Source of the DNA: VGCC01 sp964495555
Lineage (GTDB): Bacteria > Actinomycetota > Actinomycetes > S36-B12
DNA length: 9,527 bases
Assembly (NCBI GenBank): GCA_964495555.1
Contig: CAZBWA010000064.1
Location: forward strand, 1-9,527
Reading direction: 5' to 3'
Numbering within the stretch: position 1 is the stretch's first letter; each line of letters opens with the position of its first letter. Below the pieces are notes generated by a model. That model ran no database searches. It was given only the letters and a program-made list of their open reading frames with translations, and was not told the origin of the DNA. Both the position numbers and the translations under genes were made by a program. Shown piece by piece: positions 1 to 7,047 of the stretch.

Positions 1-2
1 TC

Positions 3-689
<687 letters not shown>

Positions 690-691
690 CC

Positions 692-1114
692 ATGTTGATT
701 CCCCGCAGGGTCAAGCACCGCAAGCAGCATCACCCCACGCGTCGGGGGATGGCCAAGGGCGGTACCGAGGTCACCTTCGGCACGTACGGGCTGCAGGCAC
801 TGGAACCCGCCTACGTGACGAACCGGCAGATCGAGTCGGCGCGTATTGCCATCACCCGGCATATCCGTCGTGGCGGCAAGGTCTGGATCAACATCTATCC
901 GGACCGGCCGTTGACGAAGAAGCCCGCCGAGACCCGCATGGGCTCCGGCAAGGGTTCGCCCGAGTGGTGGGTTGCGAACGTCAAGCCGGGTCGCGTGATG
1001 TTCGAACTGTCCTACCCGGACGAAAAGGTCGCGCACGATGCACTGACCCGCGCGATGCACAAGCTTCCGATGAAGTGCCGCATCGTGCGGCGCGACGAGA
1101 CAGGTGAGGTCTGA
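692..1114 (+). CDS. rplP: 50S ribosomal protein uL16 (L16)
   Basis: Large-subunit protein near the A site and peptidyl-transferase centre, important for late 50S assembly and tRNA placement. It has 140 residues, the normal family length, starting MLIPRRVKHRKQHHP and containing the conserved GTYGLQALEP, RPLTKKPAETRMGSGKG and WWVANVKPG segments. The start is supported by an AGGAGGT Shine-Dalgarno sequence at 679-685, 6 nt upstream, embedded in the end of rpsC. The stop overlaps the rpmC start by one base (TGATG at 1112-1116), so rpmC translation is probably coupled to it. Its place between rpsC and rpmC is the near-universal S10 operon order. Nothing in the sequence looks unusual for the family. 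Confidence 0.98.
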   Translation: MLIPRRVKHRKQHHPTRRGMAKGGTEVTFGTYGLQALEPAYVTNRQIESARIAITRHIRRGGKVWINIYPDRPLTKKPAETRMGSGKGSPEWWVANVKPGRVMFELSYPDEKVAHDALTRAMHKLPMKCRIVRRDETGEV

Positions 1115-1350
1115 TGGCAACGGGCACAGCGGCAGGCGAGTTGCGCAACCTCGACGACGCCGAACTGGTCACCAAGCTCCAGGAGGCCAAGGAGGAGCTC
1201 TTCAACCTCCGGTTCCAGGGTGCGACGGGCCAGTTGGAGAGCCACGGGCGCCTTCGGGCCGTCCGCAAGGACATCGCACGGATCTACACGATCCTGCGTG
1301 AGCGCGAGCTGGGCATCACGCCCGTCGCCGAGGGTGAGGGTGCGGCATGA
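1114..1350 (+). CDS. rpmC: 50S ribosomal protein uL29 (L29)
   Basis: Small two-helix protein at the nascent-chain exit of the 50S subunit, close to L23 and to the docking sites for trigger factor and SRP. It has 78 residues, with the family core ELFNLRFQGATGQLESHGRL (about residues 27-46) and the actinobacterial ending RERELGI followed by a short variable tail. The start codon shares one base with the rplP stop, and a GAGGT ribosome-binding element ends 3 nt upstream; overlap and weak spacing suggest reinitiation by ribosomes finishing rplP. Its own stop overlaps the rpsQ start as ATGA (1347-1350). A competing frame at 1104-1301 is a shadow without family similarity. Confidence 0.97.
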   Translation: MATGTAAGELRNLDDAELVTKLQEAKEELFNLRFQGATGQLESHGRLRAVRKDIARIYTILRERELGITPVAEGEGAA

Positions 1351-1613
1351 GCACGGAAGAGAAGCGCGGCTACCGCAAGGTGCGCGAGGGTCTCGTCGTC
1401 AGCGACAAGATGAACAAGACCGTCGTCGTCGCCGTCGAAGACCGCTTCAAGCACCCGCTGTACGGCAAGGTCGTGCGCCGCACGAGCAAGCTCAAGGCCC
1501 ACGACGAGGCCAACAGCGCTGGCGTGGGCGATCGCGTCCTCGTCATGGAGACCCGACCCACGTCGGCAACCAAGCGGTGGCGCGTCGTGGAAATCCTCGA
1601 GAAGGCCAAGTAG
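1347..1613 (+). CDS. rpsQ: 30S ribosomal protein uS17 (S17)
   Basis: Primary 16S rRNA-binding protein of OB fold, needed early in 30S body assembly. It has 88 residues; after a short variable N-terminus it carries the family signature GLVVSDKMNKTVVVAVE and RFKHPLYGKVVRRTSKLKAHDE. The ATG overlaps the rpmC stop (ATGA) and has GAGGG at 1336-1340, 6 nt upstream. In E. coli this is the last gene of the S10 operon. Here only 16 nt separate its TAG stop from the rplN start, with no terminator hairpin and no room for a promoter outside coding sequence, so transcription probably continues into the spc genes. Confidence 0.98.
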   Translation: MSTEEKRGYRKVREGLVVSDKMNKTVVVAVEDRFKHPLYGKVVRRTSKLKAHDEANSAGVGDRVLVMETRPTSATKRWRVVEILEKAK

Positions 1614-1618
1614 GGATC

Positions 1619-1623
1619 AGGAG
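1619..1623 (+). promoter_or_regulatory. Shine-Dalgarno sequence fixing the GTG start of rplN
   Basis: AGGAG lies 6 nt upstream of the GTG at 1630, in the 16-nt rpsQ-rplN spacer. It settles the non-ATG start, which also gives the family's canonical 122-residue length. Confidence 0.85.
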
Positions 1624-1629
1624 ACTGCA

Positions 1630-1998
1630 GTGATTCAGCAAGAGTCGCGGCTGCGCGTTGCCGACAACACGGGTGCGAAGGAACTTCTGTGCATCCGCGT
1701 CCTCGGCGGCTCCGGGCGTCGCTATGCAGGCATCGGTGACATCATCGTCGCCTCCGTGAAGGACGCCATCCCCGGTGGTGGCGTCAAGAAGGGCGAGGTG
1801 GTCAAGGCCGTCATCGTGCGCACCCGTAAGGAGAAGCGCCGCGCCGACGGTTCCTACATCCGTTTCGACGAGAACGCCGCGGTCATCCTCAAGGGCGACG
1901 GCGAGCCTCGCGGAACCCGCATCTTCGGCCCGGTGGGCCGTGAGCTGCGCGAGAAGAAGTTCATGAAGATCATCTCGCTCGCTCCGGAGGTGTTGTGA
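1630..1998 (+). CDS. rplN: 50S ribosomal protein uL14 (L14)
   Basis: Large-subunit protein that forms part of intersubunit bridges B5 and B8 with helix 44 and helix 14 of 16S rRNA and contacts L19. It has 122 residues, the canonical length, beginning MIQQESRLRVADNTGAKE, with the conserved IGDIIVASVKDAIPGG and ending KFMKIISLAPEVL. Translation begins at GTG, supported by AGGAG 6 nt upstream. In E. coli rplN opens the spc operon under its own promoter; here the short upstream spacer shows none, so it is read as internal to a fused S10-spc unit. The stop overlaps the rplX start (TGATG). Confidence 0.98.
   Translation: MIQQESRLRVADNTGAKELLCIRVLGGSGRRYAGIGDIIVASVKDAIPGGGVKKGEVVKAVIVRTRKEKRRADGSYIRFDENAAVILKGDGEPRGTRIFGPVGRELREKKFMKIISLAPEVL
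1986..1990 (+). promoter_or_regulatory. Shine-Dalgarno sequence deciding the rplX start
   Basis: GGAGG inside the 3' end of rplN lies 7 nt before the ATG at 1998 but only 4 nt before the alternative in-frame GTG at 1995, so it favours the ATG. Confidence 0.75.
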
Positions 1999-2360
1999 TG
2001 GAGAGCTTGAACATCCGCAAGGGCGATCTCGTTCAGGTCATCACGGGCAAGGACCGCGGAATCACGGGCAAGGTGATCGAGGTCTACCCGGAATCGGATC
2101 GGATCATCGTCGAAGGTGTGAACCGCATCAAGAAGCACACTCGCGTCGGCCAGAACGCGCGTGGCGCCAAGACCGGCGGCATCGTCACCATGGAGGCCCC
2201 GATCCACGTATCCAACGTGATGATCGTGGACCCGGAGGATGGCCGCCCCACGCGTATCGGCTACCGCAGGGAGAAAGTGGAAAAGCGTCGGCCCGACGGC
2301 TCCACCTACGAGGCCGAGCGCAGTGTGCGCATCTCGCGTCGCACCGGGAAGGACATCTGA
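1998..2360 (+). CDS. rplX: 50S ribosomal protein uL24 (L24)
   Basis: One of the two initiator proteins of 50S assembly, binding the 5' domain of 23S rRNA near the polypeptide exit. It has 120 residues from ATG 1998. An N-terminal KOW motif is visible (about residues 7-34: KGDLVQVITGKDRGITGKV), followed by the conserved VEGVNRIKKHTR and KTGGIVTMEAPIHVSNV. An in-frame GTG at 1995 would add one residue, but the GGAGG at 1986-1990 is better spaced to the ATG. The start overlaps the rplN stop by one base; rplE begins 1 nt after its stop. The C-terminus (RRPDGSTYEAERSVRISRRT) is ordinary for actinobacteria. Confidence 0.97.
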   Translation: MESLNIRKGDLVQVITGKDRGITGKVIEVYPESDRIIVEGVNRIKKHTRVGQNARGAKTGGIVTMEAPIHVSNVMIVDPEDGRPTRIGYRREKVEKRRPDGSTYEAERSVRISRRTGKDI

Positions 2361-2361
2361 C

Positions 2362-2919
2362 ATGAGCACCGTCACCAAGCCGCGGCTCAAGGCGCGCTAT
2401 CGCGAGGAGATCCTCCCCGCTCTGCGCGAGGAGTTCGGCTTCCCCAACGTGATGCAGGTCCCCACCGTGACCAAGGTGGTGGTCAACATGGGCGTGGGCG
2501 AAGCAGCCCGTGACTCGAAGTTGATCGAGGGCGCCATCCGCGACCTCACCGAGATCACGGGGCAGAAGCCCCAGATCACCAAGGCGCGCAAGTCGATCGC
2601 ACAATTCAAGCTCCGTGAGGGCCAGCCGATCGGCGTGCACGTGACCCTGCGGGGAGACCGCATGTGGGAGTTCCTCGACCGCCTGCTGTCGATCGCGCTC
2701 CCGCGTATCCGTGACTTCCGCGGCCTCTCGCCGAAGCAGTTCGACGGCAAGGGCAACTACACGTTCGGTCTCAACGAGCAATCGATGTTCCACGAGATCG
2801 ATCAAGACAAGATCGACCGGGTCCGCGGAATGGACATCACGGTCGTGACCACAGCCCAGAACGATGCGGAGGGACGTGCACTTCTGCGCCTCCTCGGATT
2901 CCCCTTCAAGGAGGCCTGA
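2362..2919 (+). CDS. rplE: 50S ribosomal protein uL5 (L5)
   Basis: 5S rRNA-binding protein of the central protuberance, contacting S13 in bridge B1b and the P-site tRNA elbow. It has 185 residues, with motifs KPRLKARYREEILPALREEF near the N-terminus, KVVVNMGVGEA, RKSIAQFKLREGQPIG, the P-loop-like FRGLSPKQFDGKGNYTFGL, and IDQDKIDRVRGMDITVVTTA. The frame stays open upstream to 2239, but that extension is rplX read in another frame with no family similarity. ATG 2362, with AAGGA at 2349-2353 (8 nt spacing), gives the normal length. Its end carries the AAGGAGG Shine-Dalgarno sequence of the next gene. Confidence 0.98.
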   Translation: MSTVTKPRLKARYREEILPALREEFGFPNVMQVPTVTKVVVNMGVGEAARDSKLIEGAIRDLTEITGQKPQITKARKSIAQFKLREGQPIGVHVTLRGDRMWEFLDRLLSIALPRIRDFRGLSPKQFDGKGNYTFGLNEQSMFHEIDQDKIDRVRGMDITVVTTAQNDAEGRALLRLLGFPFKEA

Positions 2920-2925
2920 TCTTCC

Positions 2926-3111
2926 ATGGCGAAGAAGGCATTGATCGAGAAGCAGCGCAAGACGCCCAAGTTCAAGGTGCGGGCGTACACGCGGTGCAAC
3001 AAGTGTGGACGTCCCCACTCCGTCTACCGCAAGTTCGGGCTGTGCCGCGTGTGCCTTCGGGAGATGGCGCACGCAGGCGAACTCCCCGGAGTCACGAAGA
3101 GCAGCTGGTAA
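2926..3111 (+). CDS. rpsZ: 30S ribosomal protein uS14, zinc-binding type (S14Z)
   Basis: Late-assembling protein of the 30S head. It has 61 residues, the compact type Z form also annotated rpsN. The zinc ribbon is intact: C24-x2-C27 (RCNKCGRPH) and C40-x2-C43 (LCRVC), with the family ending ELPGVTKSSW. AAGGAGG at 2908-2914 inside rplE lies 11 nt upstream of the ATG. Location between rplE and rpsH is the conserved spc position. Many actinobacteria carry an additional zinc-free S14 paralogue elsewhere, switched on by Zur under zinc limitation; none is visible in this window, and no Zur-like operator is apparent here. Confidence 0.97.
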   Translation: MAKKALIEKQRKTPKFKVRAYTRCNKCGRPHSVYRKFGLCRVCLREMAHAGELPGVTKSSW

Positions 3112-3133
3112 ACCCACGACGCCGCAGGTCCTG

Positions 3134-3169
3134 ATGGATACCACGGCGAGGAAGGCCATACGGCCATGA
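3134..3169 (+). CDS. possible 11-codon leader ORF overlapping the rpsH start
   Basis: The 54-nt rpsZ-rpsH spacer contains ATG GAT ACC, reading MDTTARKAIRP and stopping at TGA 3167-3169, which overlaps the rpsH ATG as ATGA, the same coupling geometry as rpmC-rpsQ. A weak AGG at 3126-3128 precedes it. At this length the ORF could easily be chance; the GAGGAAGG that serves rpsH lies inside it. No homologue is recognised. Confidence 0.15.
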   Translation: MDTTARKAIRP

Positions 3170-3564
3170 CGATGACAGATCCGATCGCAGACATGCTCGC
3201 GCGTCTGCGCAACGCGAATTCGGCGTACCACGATTCCGTGGCCATGCCGCATTCGAAGATGAAGGTGCACATCGCTGAGATCTTGAAGGCGGAGGGCTAC
3301 ATCTCCGGGTTCGAGGTCAGCGATGCCGAGGTGGGCAGGACGTTGACCCTCCACCTCAAGTACGGGCCTTCTCGCGAGCGCTCTATCGCCGGCCTTCGAC
3401 GCGTGTCGAAGCCGGGCCTGCGCGTGTACGCCAAGAGCACCTCGCTCCCGCGCGTGCTCGGTGGCCTGGGCATCGCGATCCTGTCCACGTCCTCCGGTCT
3501 GCTCACGGACCGTCAGGCGCAGAAGAAGGGTGTAGGCGGGGAAGTCCTCGCCTACGTCTGGTAA
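3166..3564 (+). CDS. rpsH: 30S ribosomal protein uS8 (S8)
   Basis: Primary binder of the 16S rRNA central domain; in E. coli it also represses the spc operon by binding mRNA around the rplE start. It has 132 residues starting MTMTDPIADMLARLRNAN and ending with the family signature STSSGLLTDRQAQKKG and GGEVLAYVW. A second in-frame ATG lies at 3172. GAGGAAGG at 3148-3155 is 10 nt from the first ATG and 16 nt from the second, favouring 3166. The 54-nt upstream spacer is one of the longest within the spc cluster and contains a small GGCC-ATAC-GGCC inverted repeat (3154-3165) directly before the start. I could not identify an S8-type mRNA operator by eye. Confidence 0.97.
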   Translation: MTMTDPIADMLARLRNANSAYHDSVAMPHSKMKVHIAEILKAEGYISGFEVSDAEVGRTLTLHLKYGPSRERSIAGLRRVSKPGLRVYAKSTSLPRVLGGLGIAILSTSSGLLTDRQAQKKGVGGEVLAYVW

Positions 3565-3573
3565 GGCGGAGAC

Positions 3574-4110
3574 ATGTCACGTATCGGACGACTCCCCATC
3601 ACCATTCCCGCGGGCGTCTCGACCAATCTCGATGGTCGGGAACTGTCCGTGACGGGCCCCAAGGGCACCCTGTCGCTGACCATCGTCGACCCGATCGAGG
3701 TCTCGGTGGAGGGCGACACCATCGTGGTGACTCGGCCCAACGACGAGCGCGATGCCAAATCCCGCCACGGCCTGACCCGCACGCTGGTCGCCAACATGAT
3801 CACGGGCGTCACCTCCGGCTACACCAAGACGCTCGAGATCGTCGGCACCGGTTACCGCGTCGCGGCCAAGGGCACCGACCTCGAGTTCAGCCTGGGCTTC
3901 AGCCATCCGGTCCTCGTGAAGGCCCCGGAGGGCATCTCGTTTGCCGTGGAGACGCCTACGAAGTTCAGCGTCCAGGGCATCGACAAGCAGAAGGTCGGCG
4001 AGGTCGCCGCCAACATCCGCAAGATCCGCAAGCCCGAGCCCTACAAGGGCAAGGGCGTGCGGTACGAGAACGAGGTCGTCCGCCGCAAGGCTGGAAAGGC
4101 AGGGAAGTAG
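3574..4110 (+). CDS. rplF: 50S ribosomal protein uL6 (L6)
   Basis: Large-subunit protein at the base of the L7/L12 stalk near the sarcin-ricin loop, contributing to the factor-binding site. It has 178 residues, the usual length, made of two tandem alpha/beta repeats. The N-terminal one begins MSRIGRLPITIPAGV and includes VTGPKGTL; the C-terminal one includes LEIVGTGYRV, LGFSHPV and the highly conserved IRKIRKPEPYKGKGVRYENE near the end. A GGAG at 3568-3571 is close (2 nt), with AAGG at 3563-3566 at 7 nt, overlapping the rpsH stop. The gene sits 9 nt after rpsH and 2 nt before rplR. Confidence 0.98.
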   Translation: MSRIGRLPITIPAGVSTNLDGRELSVTGPKGTLSLTIVDPIEVSVEGDTIVVTRPNDERDAKSRHGLTRTLVANMITGVTSGYTKTLEIVGTGYRVAAKGTDLEFSLGFSHPVLVKAPEGISFAVETPTKFSVQGIDKQKVGEVAANIRKIRKPEPYKGKGVRYENEVVRRKAGKAGK

Positions 4111-4112
4111 CC

Positions 4113-4496
4113 ATGACCGCCTACGGAACGAAACTCGGATCCGGCAACAAGATTGCTGTCGGCCGCAAGCGCCGGCACGTGCGCGTGCGCAAGAAGGTCT
4201 CGGGCACCGCGGATCGTCCGCGTCTGGTCGTCACCCGTTCGGCGCGCCACATGGTCGCCCAGGTGGTCGACGACACCGTCGGCCGCACCCTGGCTTCCGC
4301 TTCCACGATGGAGGTGGACCTGCGGGGAGCTACGGTCGACAAGACCGCCAAGGCGCGCAAGGTGGGGCAGCTCGTCGCGGAGCGAGCCAAGACCGCCGGT
4401 GTCCAAGCGGTCGTCTTCGACCGCGGCGGCAACCGGTACCACGGACGCGTCGCAGCCCTCGCCGAGGGCGCACGCGAGGGCGGACTGGACTTCTGA
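4113..4496 (+). CDS. rplR: 50S ribosomal protein uL18 (L18)
   Basis: 5S rRNA-binding protein that joins the 5S RNP to the central protuberance together with L5. It has 127 residues. A basic N-terminal arm (RKRRHVRVRKKVSGT) is followed by RPRLVVTRSARHMVAQVVDD and the terminal FDRGGNRYHGRVAALAEGAR ending GGLDF, a hallmark of the family. AGGGAAG at 4101-4107 is 5 nt upstream of the start. The stop TGA at 4494-4496 overlaps an ATG at 4496 that is in frame with rpsE. Confidence 0.98.
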   Translation: MTAYGTKLGSGNKIAVGRKRRHVRVRKKVSGTADRPRLVVTRSARHMVAQVVDDTVGRTLASASTMEVDLRGATVDKTAKARKVGQLVAERAKTAGVQAVVFDRGGNRYHGRVAALAEGAREGGLDF

Positions 4497-4504
4497 TGGC
4501 CAAC

Positions 4505-4512
4505 GAGAGAGG
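4505..4512 (+). promoter_or_regulatory. Shine-Dalgarno-like sequence deciding the rpsE start
   Basis: GAGAGAGG ends 7 nt before the ATG at 4520. The upstream in-frame ATG at 4496 has no comparably placed element, so this site favours the downstream start. Confidence 0.65.
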
Positions 4513-4519
4513 TACATCC

Positions 4520-5110
4520 ATGTCAGGCACCACACGGCGCGGCGGCGGATCCGGCGAGCGCCGGGACCGCAAGGAGCGCACCCCGCGCGAGGAGAAGTCC
4601 GCTTTCATCGAGCGTGTGGTGGCGATCAACCGCGTGGCCAAGGTGGTCAAGGGTGGCCGTCGCTTCAGCTTCACCGCGCTTGTCGTCGTCGGAGACGGCG
4701 AGGGCATGGTGGGTGTCGGCTACGGAAAGGCCAAGGAGGTGCCTGCCGCGATCGCGAAGGGCGTCGAGGAGGCCAAGAAGCACTTCTTCCGCGTTCCCCG
4801 CATCCAGGGCACCATCCCGCATCCGGTCACGGGTGAGGCAGCCGCGGGCGTCGTCCTGCTGCGTCCGGCCGCTCCCGGTACCGGCGTCATCGCTGGGGGA
4901 CCGGTGCGCGCGGTGCTCGAGTGTGCGGGCATCCACGATGTTCTGTCGAAGTCGATGGGCTCGGACAACGCCATCAACATCGTCCACGCCACCGTGGCCG
5001 CCCTGAAGATGCTCGAACTGCCGGAGGCGGTCGCCGCGCGTCGCGGTCTGCCACTCGAGGACGTCGCGCCTGCAGCACTGCTGCGCGCGCGTGCAGCGGC
5101 GGGTGCGTGA
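4520..5110 (+). CDS. rpsE: 30S ribosomal protein uS5 (S5)
   Basis: 30S protein at the mRNA entry channel and the S4-S5 interface that influences decoding accuracy. It has 196 residues from ATG 4520. A low-complexity, charged N-terminus (RRGGGSGERRDRKER) leads into the S5 double-stranded-RNA-binding domain (about 28-95; FIERVVAINRVAKVVKGGRR, VGYGKAKEVPAAI) and the C-terminal domain (RPAAPGTGVIAGG, SDNAINIVHATVAAL, RRGLPLEDVAPAALLRAR). An ATG at 4496, overlapping the rplR stop, would add eight residues (MANERGTS). I prefer 4520 because of the better ribosome-binding site and because Streptomyces S5 has a similar RRG-rich beginning. The frame stays open to 3941, but that region is rplF and rplR. 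The stop overlaps the rpmD start. Confidence 0.96.
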   Translation: MSGTTRRGGGSGERRDRKERTPREEKSAFIERVVAINRVAKVVKGGRRFSFTALVVVGDGEGMVGVGYGKAKEVPAAIAKGVEEAKKHFFRVPRIQGTIPHPVTGEAAAGVVLLRPAAPGTGVIAGGPVRAVLECAGIHDVLSKSMGSDNAINIVHATVAALKMLELPEAVAARRGLPLEDVAPAALLRARAAAGA

Positions 5111-5292
5111 TGGCGCGACTCAAGGTGACCCAGAAGAAGTCCGAGATCGGTGGGACCAGCAGCCAGCGCAACACCCTGCGCTCACTGGGCCTCAAGCGCA
5201 TCGGAGACATCGTCGTGAAGGAAGATCGGCCGGAGATCCGGGGCATGGTCGCAACCGTGTCCCACCTGGTCGTCGTCGAGGAGGTTGACTGA
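5110..5292 (+). CDS. rpmD: 50S ribosomal protein uL30 (L30)
   Basis: Small large-subunit protein on the 50S surface. It has 60 residues, the typical bacterial length: MARLKVTQKKSEIGG, then NTLRSLGLKRIGDIVVKED and RGMVATVSHLVVVEE, covering the whole ferredoxin-like family fold. The ATG shares a base with the rpsE stop (GTGATGG at 5107-5113). An in-frame GTG at 5107 is also possible but would extend by only one residue. No strong Shine-Dalgarno sequence is present directly upstream, so expression probably depends on coupling to rpsE. It is placed between rpsE and rplO as in most bacteria that retain L30. Confidence 0.97.
   Translation: MARLKVTQKKSEIGGTSSQRNTLRSLGLKRIGDIVVKEDRPEIRGMVATVSHLVVVEEVD
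5278..5284 (+). promoter_or_regulatory. Shine-Dalgarno sequence deciding the rplO start
   Basis: GAGGAGG inside the end of rpmD lies 9 nt before the ATG at 5294. An in-frame TTG at 5285 directly abuts it and cannot use it, which rules out the longer reading. Confidence 0.85.
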
Positions 5293-5293
5293 C

Positions 5294-5734
5294 ATGGCAC
5301 TGAAGGTCCACCACCTTCGCCCCGCACCCGGGGCCAAGACCCCCAAGACCCGCAAGGGTCGCGGTGAGGCGTCCAAGGGCAAGACCGCCGGTCGCGGAAC
5401 CAAGGGAACCAAGGCCCGCTACCAGGTGCCTGCCCGCTTCGAGGGCGGTCAGATGCCCCTGCACATGCGCCTGCCGAAGTTGAAGGGGTTCACGAGCCCT
5501 AACAAGGTCGATTTCCAGGTCGTGAACGTCGCGATGATCGCCAAGCTCTTCCCGAAGGGCGGTTCGGTGACCATCGCGGACCTCGTCGCCAAGGGAGCCG
5601 TGCGCAAGGGCCAGCCGGTCAAGGTGCTCGGTCAGGGAGACATCGCCGTAGCTGTCCAGGTCAGTGCGGATAAGTTCTCGGGCGCGGCCCGTGACAAGAT
5701 CGTGGCCGCGGGCGGAACAGCGACCGAGCTCTGA
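5294..5734 (+). CDS. rplO: 50S ribosomal protein uL15 (L15)
   Basis: Late-assembly 50S protein with a long basic extension reaching into 23S rRNA. It has 146 residues, starting MALKVHHLRPAPGAK. The glycine- and lysine-rich extension (about residues 14-60, GRGEASKGKTAGRGTKG and FEGGQMPLHMRLPKLKGF) is characteristic, followed by the globular domain (VNVAMIAKLF, VKVLGQGDI, ending in the common KIVAAGGTA). The start at 5294 lies 1 nt after the rpmD stop and has GAGGAGG 9 nt upstream. The gene precedes secY by 13 nt, the conserved arrangement. Confidence 0.97.
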   Translation: MALKVHHLRPAPGAKTPKTRKGRGEASKGKTAGRGTKGTKARYQVPARFEGGQMPLHMRLPKLKGFTSPNKVDFQVVNVAMIAKLFPKGGSVTIADLVAKGAVRKGQPVKVLGQGDIAVAVQVSADKFSGAARDKIVAAGGTATEL

Positions 5735-5747
5735 TCGGGAGGCCTTC

Positions 5748-7046
5748 ATGCACATCAGTGCGTTCGGAGCCGCCCTGCGGACACCGGATCTTCGCAAGAA
5801 GATCCTGTTCACCCTCGGGTTGCTCGCCCTGTACCGGTTGGGTGCTGTGCTGCCCACCCCGGGCGTCGACTACGCCGCCATCCAGCGGTGTATCGACGTG
5901 GTGCAGGACAACTCCGTCTACGCACTGATCAATCTCTTCAGCGGTGGGGCACTGCTCCAGTTGAGCGTTTTCGCGCTCGGCATCATGCCCTACATCACCG
6001 CGAGCATCATCCTGCAATTGCTGACGGTCGTGATCCCGCGGCTGGAGATGCTCAAGAAGGACGGCCAGGCAGGTCAAGCCAAGATCACGCAGTACACCCG
6101 GTACGTCACCATCGGCCTGGCCATCCTGCAGTCCACCGCGATCCTCTCCCTGGCGCGCACGCCGGGCGCACTGTTCAGCGGCTGCAACGAGACGATCATC
6201 CCGAATCAGGGCGTCTGGGTGATCCTCGTCATGATCATCACCATGACCGCCGGAACGGCGATGGTCATGTGGTTCGGCGAATTGATCACCGAGCGTGGAG
6301 TGGGCAACGGTATGTCCCTGCTCATCTTCGTCTCGATCATCGCGACGATCCCGTCCCAGTTCGCCTCCATCTTCGGAAGCCGCGGTGCCTTCACGTTCAC
6401 GATCACCTTGCTGGTGGGCCTCGCGGTCATCGCCTTCGTGGTTTTCGTGGAGCAGGCCCAGCGCCGGGTCCCGGTCCAGTACGCCAAGCGGATGGTGGGT
6501 CGGCGCATGTACGGCGGTACCTCGACCTACATCCCGTTGAAGGTCAACATGGCCGGCGTGATCCCCGTCATCTTCGCCTCGTCGCTGCTATTCCTCCCGA
6601 CGCTGTTCGTGCAGCTCACCGGCTCCCAGGCCGAGTGGGCCCAGTGGGTCCAGCAGAACTTCGGCACGGGCACAGGAACCTGGTACCTCCTTACCTATTT
6701 CGTGCTGATCGTCTTCTTCTGCTACTTCTACGTGAGCATCACCTTCAACCCGACCGATGTCGCGGACAACATGAAGAAGTACGGGGGCTTCATCCCGGGT
6801 ATCCGCGCGGGCAAGCCGACGGCGGACTACCTCGAGTACGTGCTGAGCCGACTCACGGCCCCCGGGGCGCTCTACCTCGGTCTGATCGCGATCCTGCCCG
6901 TGTTCGCCTTCGGGTTCCTGGGTGTGGCGAATGACTTCATTTTCGGCGGCACGAGCCTGCTGATCATGGTCGGTGTCGGCCTGGACACCGTCAAGCAGAT
7001 CCAGTCCCAGTTGCAGCAGCGCAACTACGAAGGATTCCTGGGCTGA
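5748..7046 (+). CDS. secY: protein translocase channel subunit SecY
   Basis: Integral membrane core of the SecYEG channel, which moves unfolded proteins across and into the cytoplasmic membrane with SecA or a translating ribosome. It has 432 residues, normal for actinobacteria, with about ten hydrophobic segments; the first is around residues 18-35 (KILFTLGLLALYRLG) and is preceded by the conserved RTPDLRKK. Other family marks are LSVFALGIMPYITASII, GVGNGMSLLIF, VQYAKRMVGRRMYGG, the NPTDVADNMKKYGGFIPGIR cytoplasmic loop that contacts ribosome and SecA, and the C-terminal VKQIQSQLQQRNYEGFLG. ATG 5748 is preceded by GGGAGG at 5737-5742 (5 nt spacing). The frame is open further upstream to 5664, but that is rplO in another frame. 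Confidence 0.98.
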   Translation: MHISAFGAALRTPDLRKKILFTLGLLALYRLGAVLPTPGVDYAAIQRCIDVVQDNSVYALINLFSGGALLQLSVFALGIMPYITASIILQLLTVVIPRLEMLKKDGQAGQAKITQYTRYVTIGLAILQSTAILSLARTPGALFSGCNETIIPNQGVWVILVMIITMTAGTAMVMWFGELITERGVGNGMSLLIFVSIIATIPSQFASIFGSRGAFTFTITLLVGLAVIAFVVFVEQAQRRVPVQYAKRMVGRRMYGGTSTYIPLKVNMAGVIPVIFASSLLFLPTLFVQLTGSQAEWAQWVQQNFGTGTGTWYLLTYFVLIVFFCYFYVSITFNPTDVADNMKKYGGFIPGIRAGKPTADYLEYVLSRLTAPGALYLGLIAILPVFAFGFLGVANDFIFGGTSLLIMVGVGLDTVKQIQSQLQQRNYEGFLG

Positions 7047-7047
7047 G

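Noticed and set aside
2185..3354. Long open frame of 389 codons on the minus strand
   Set aside because: It lies antisense across rplX, rplE, rpsZ and rpsH. Long shadow frames are expected in GC-rich coding DNA, and the composition (many H, R, L) shows no recognisable domain.
3941..4519. Frame open upstream of rpsE, giving an apparent 389-residue fusion protein
   Set aside because: The upstream part is rplF and rplR read out of frame, rich in R, S and P, with no S5 similarity; the S5 N-terminus begins at 4520 or 4496.
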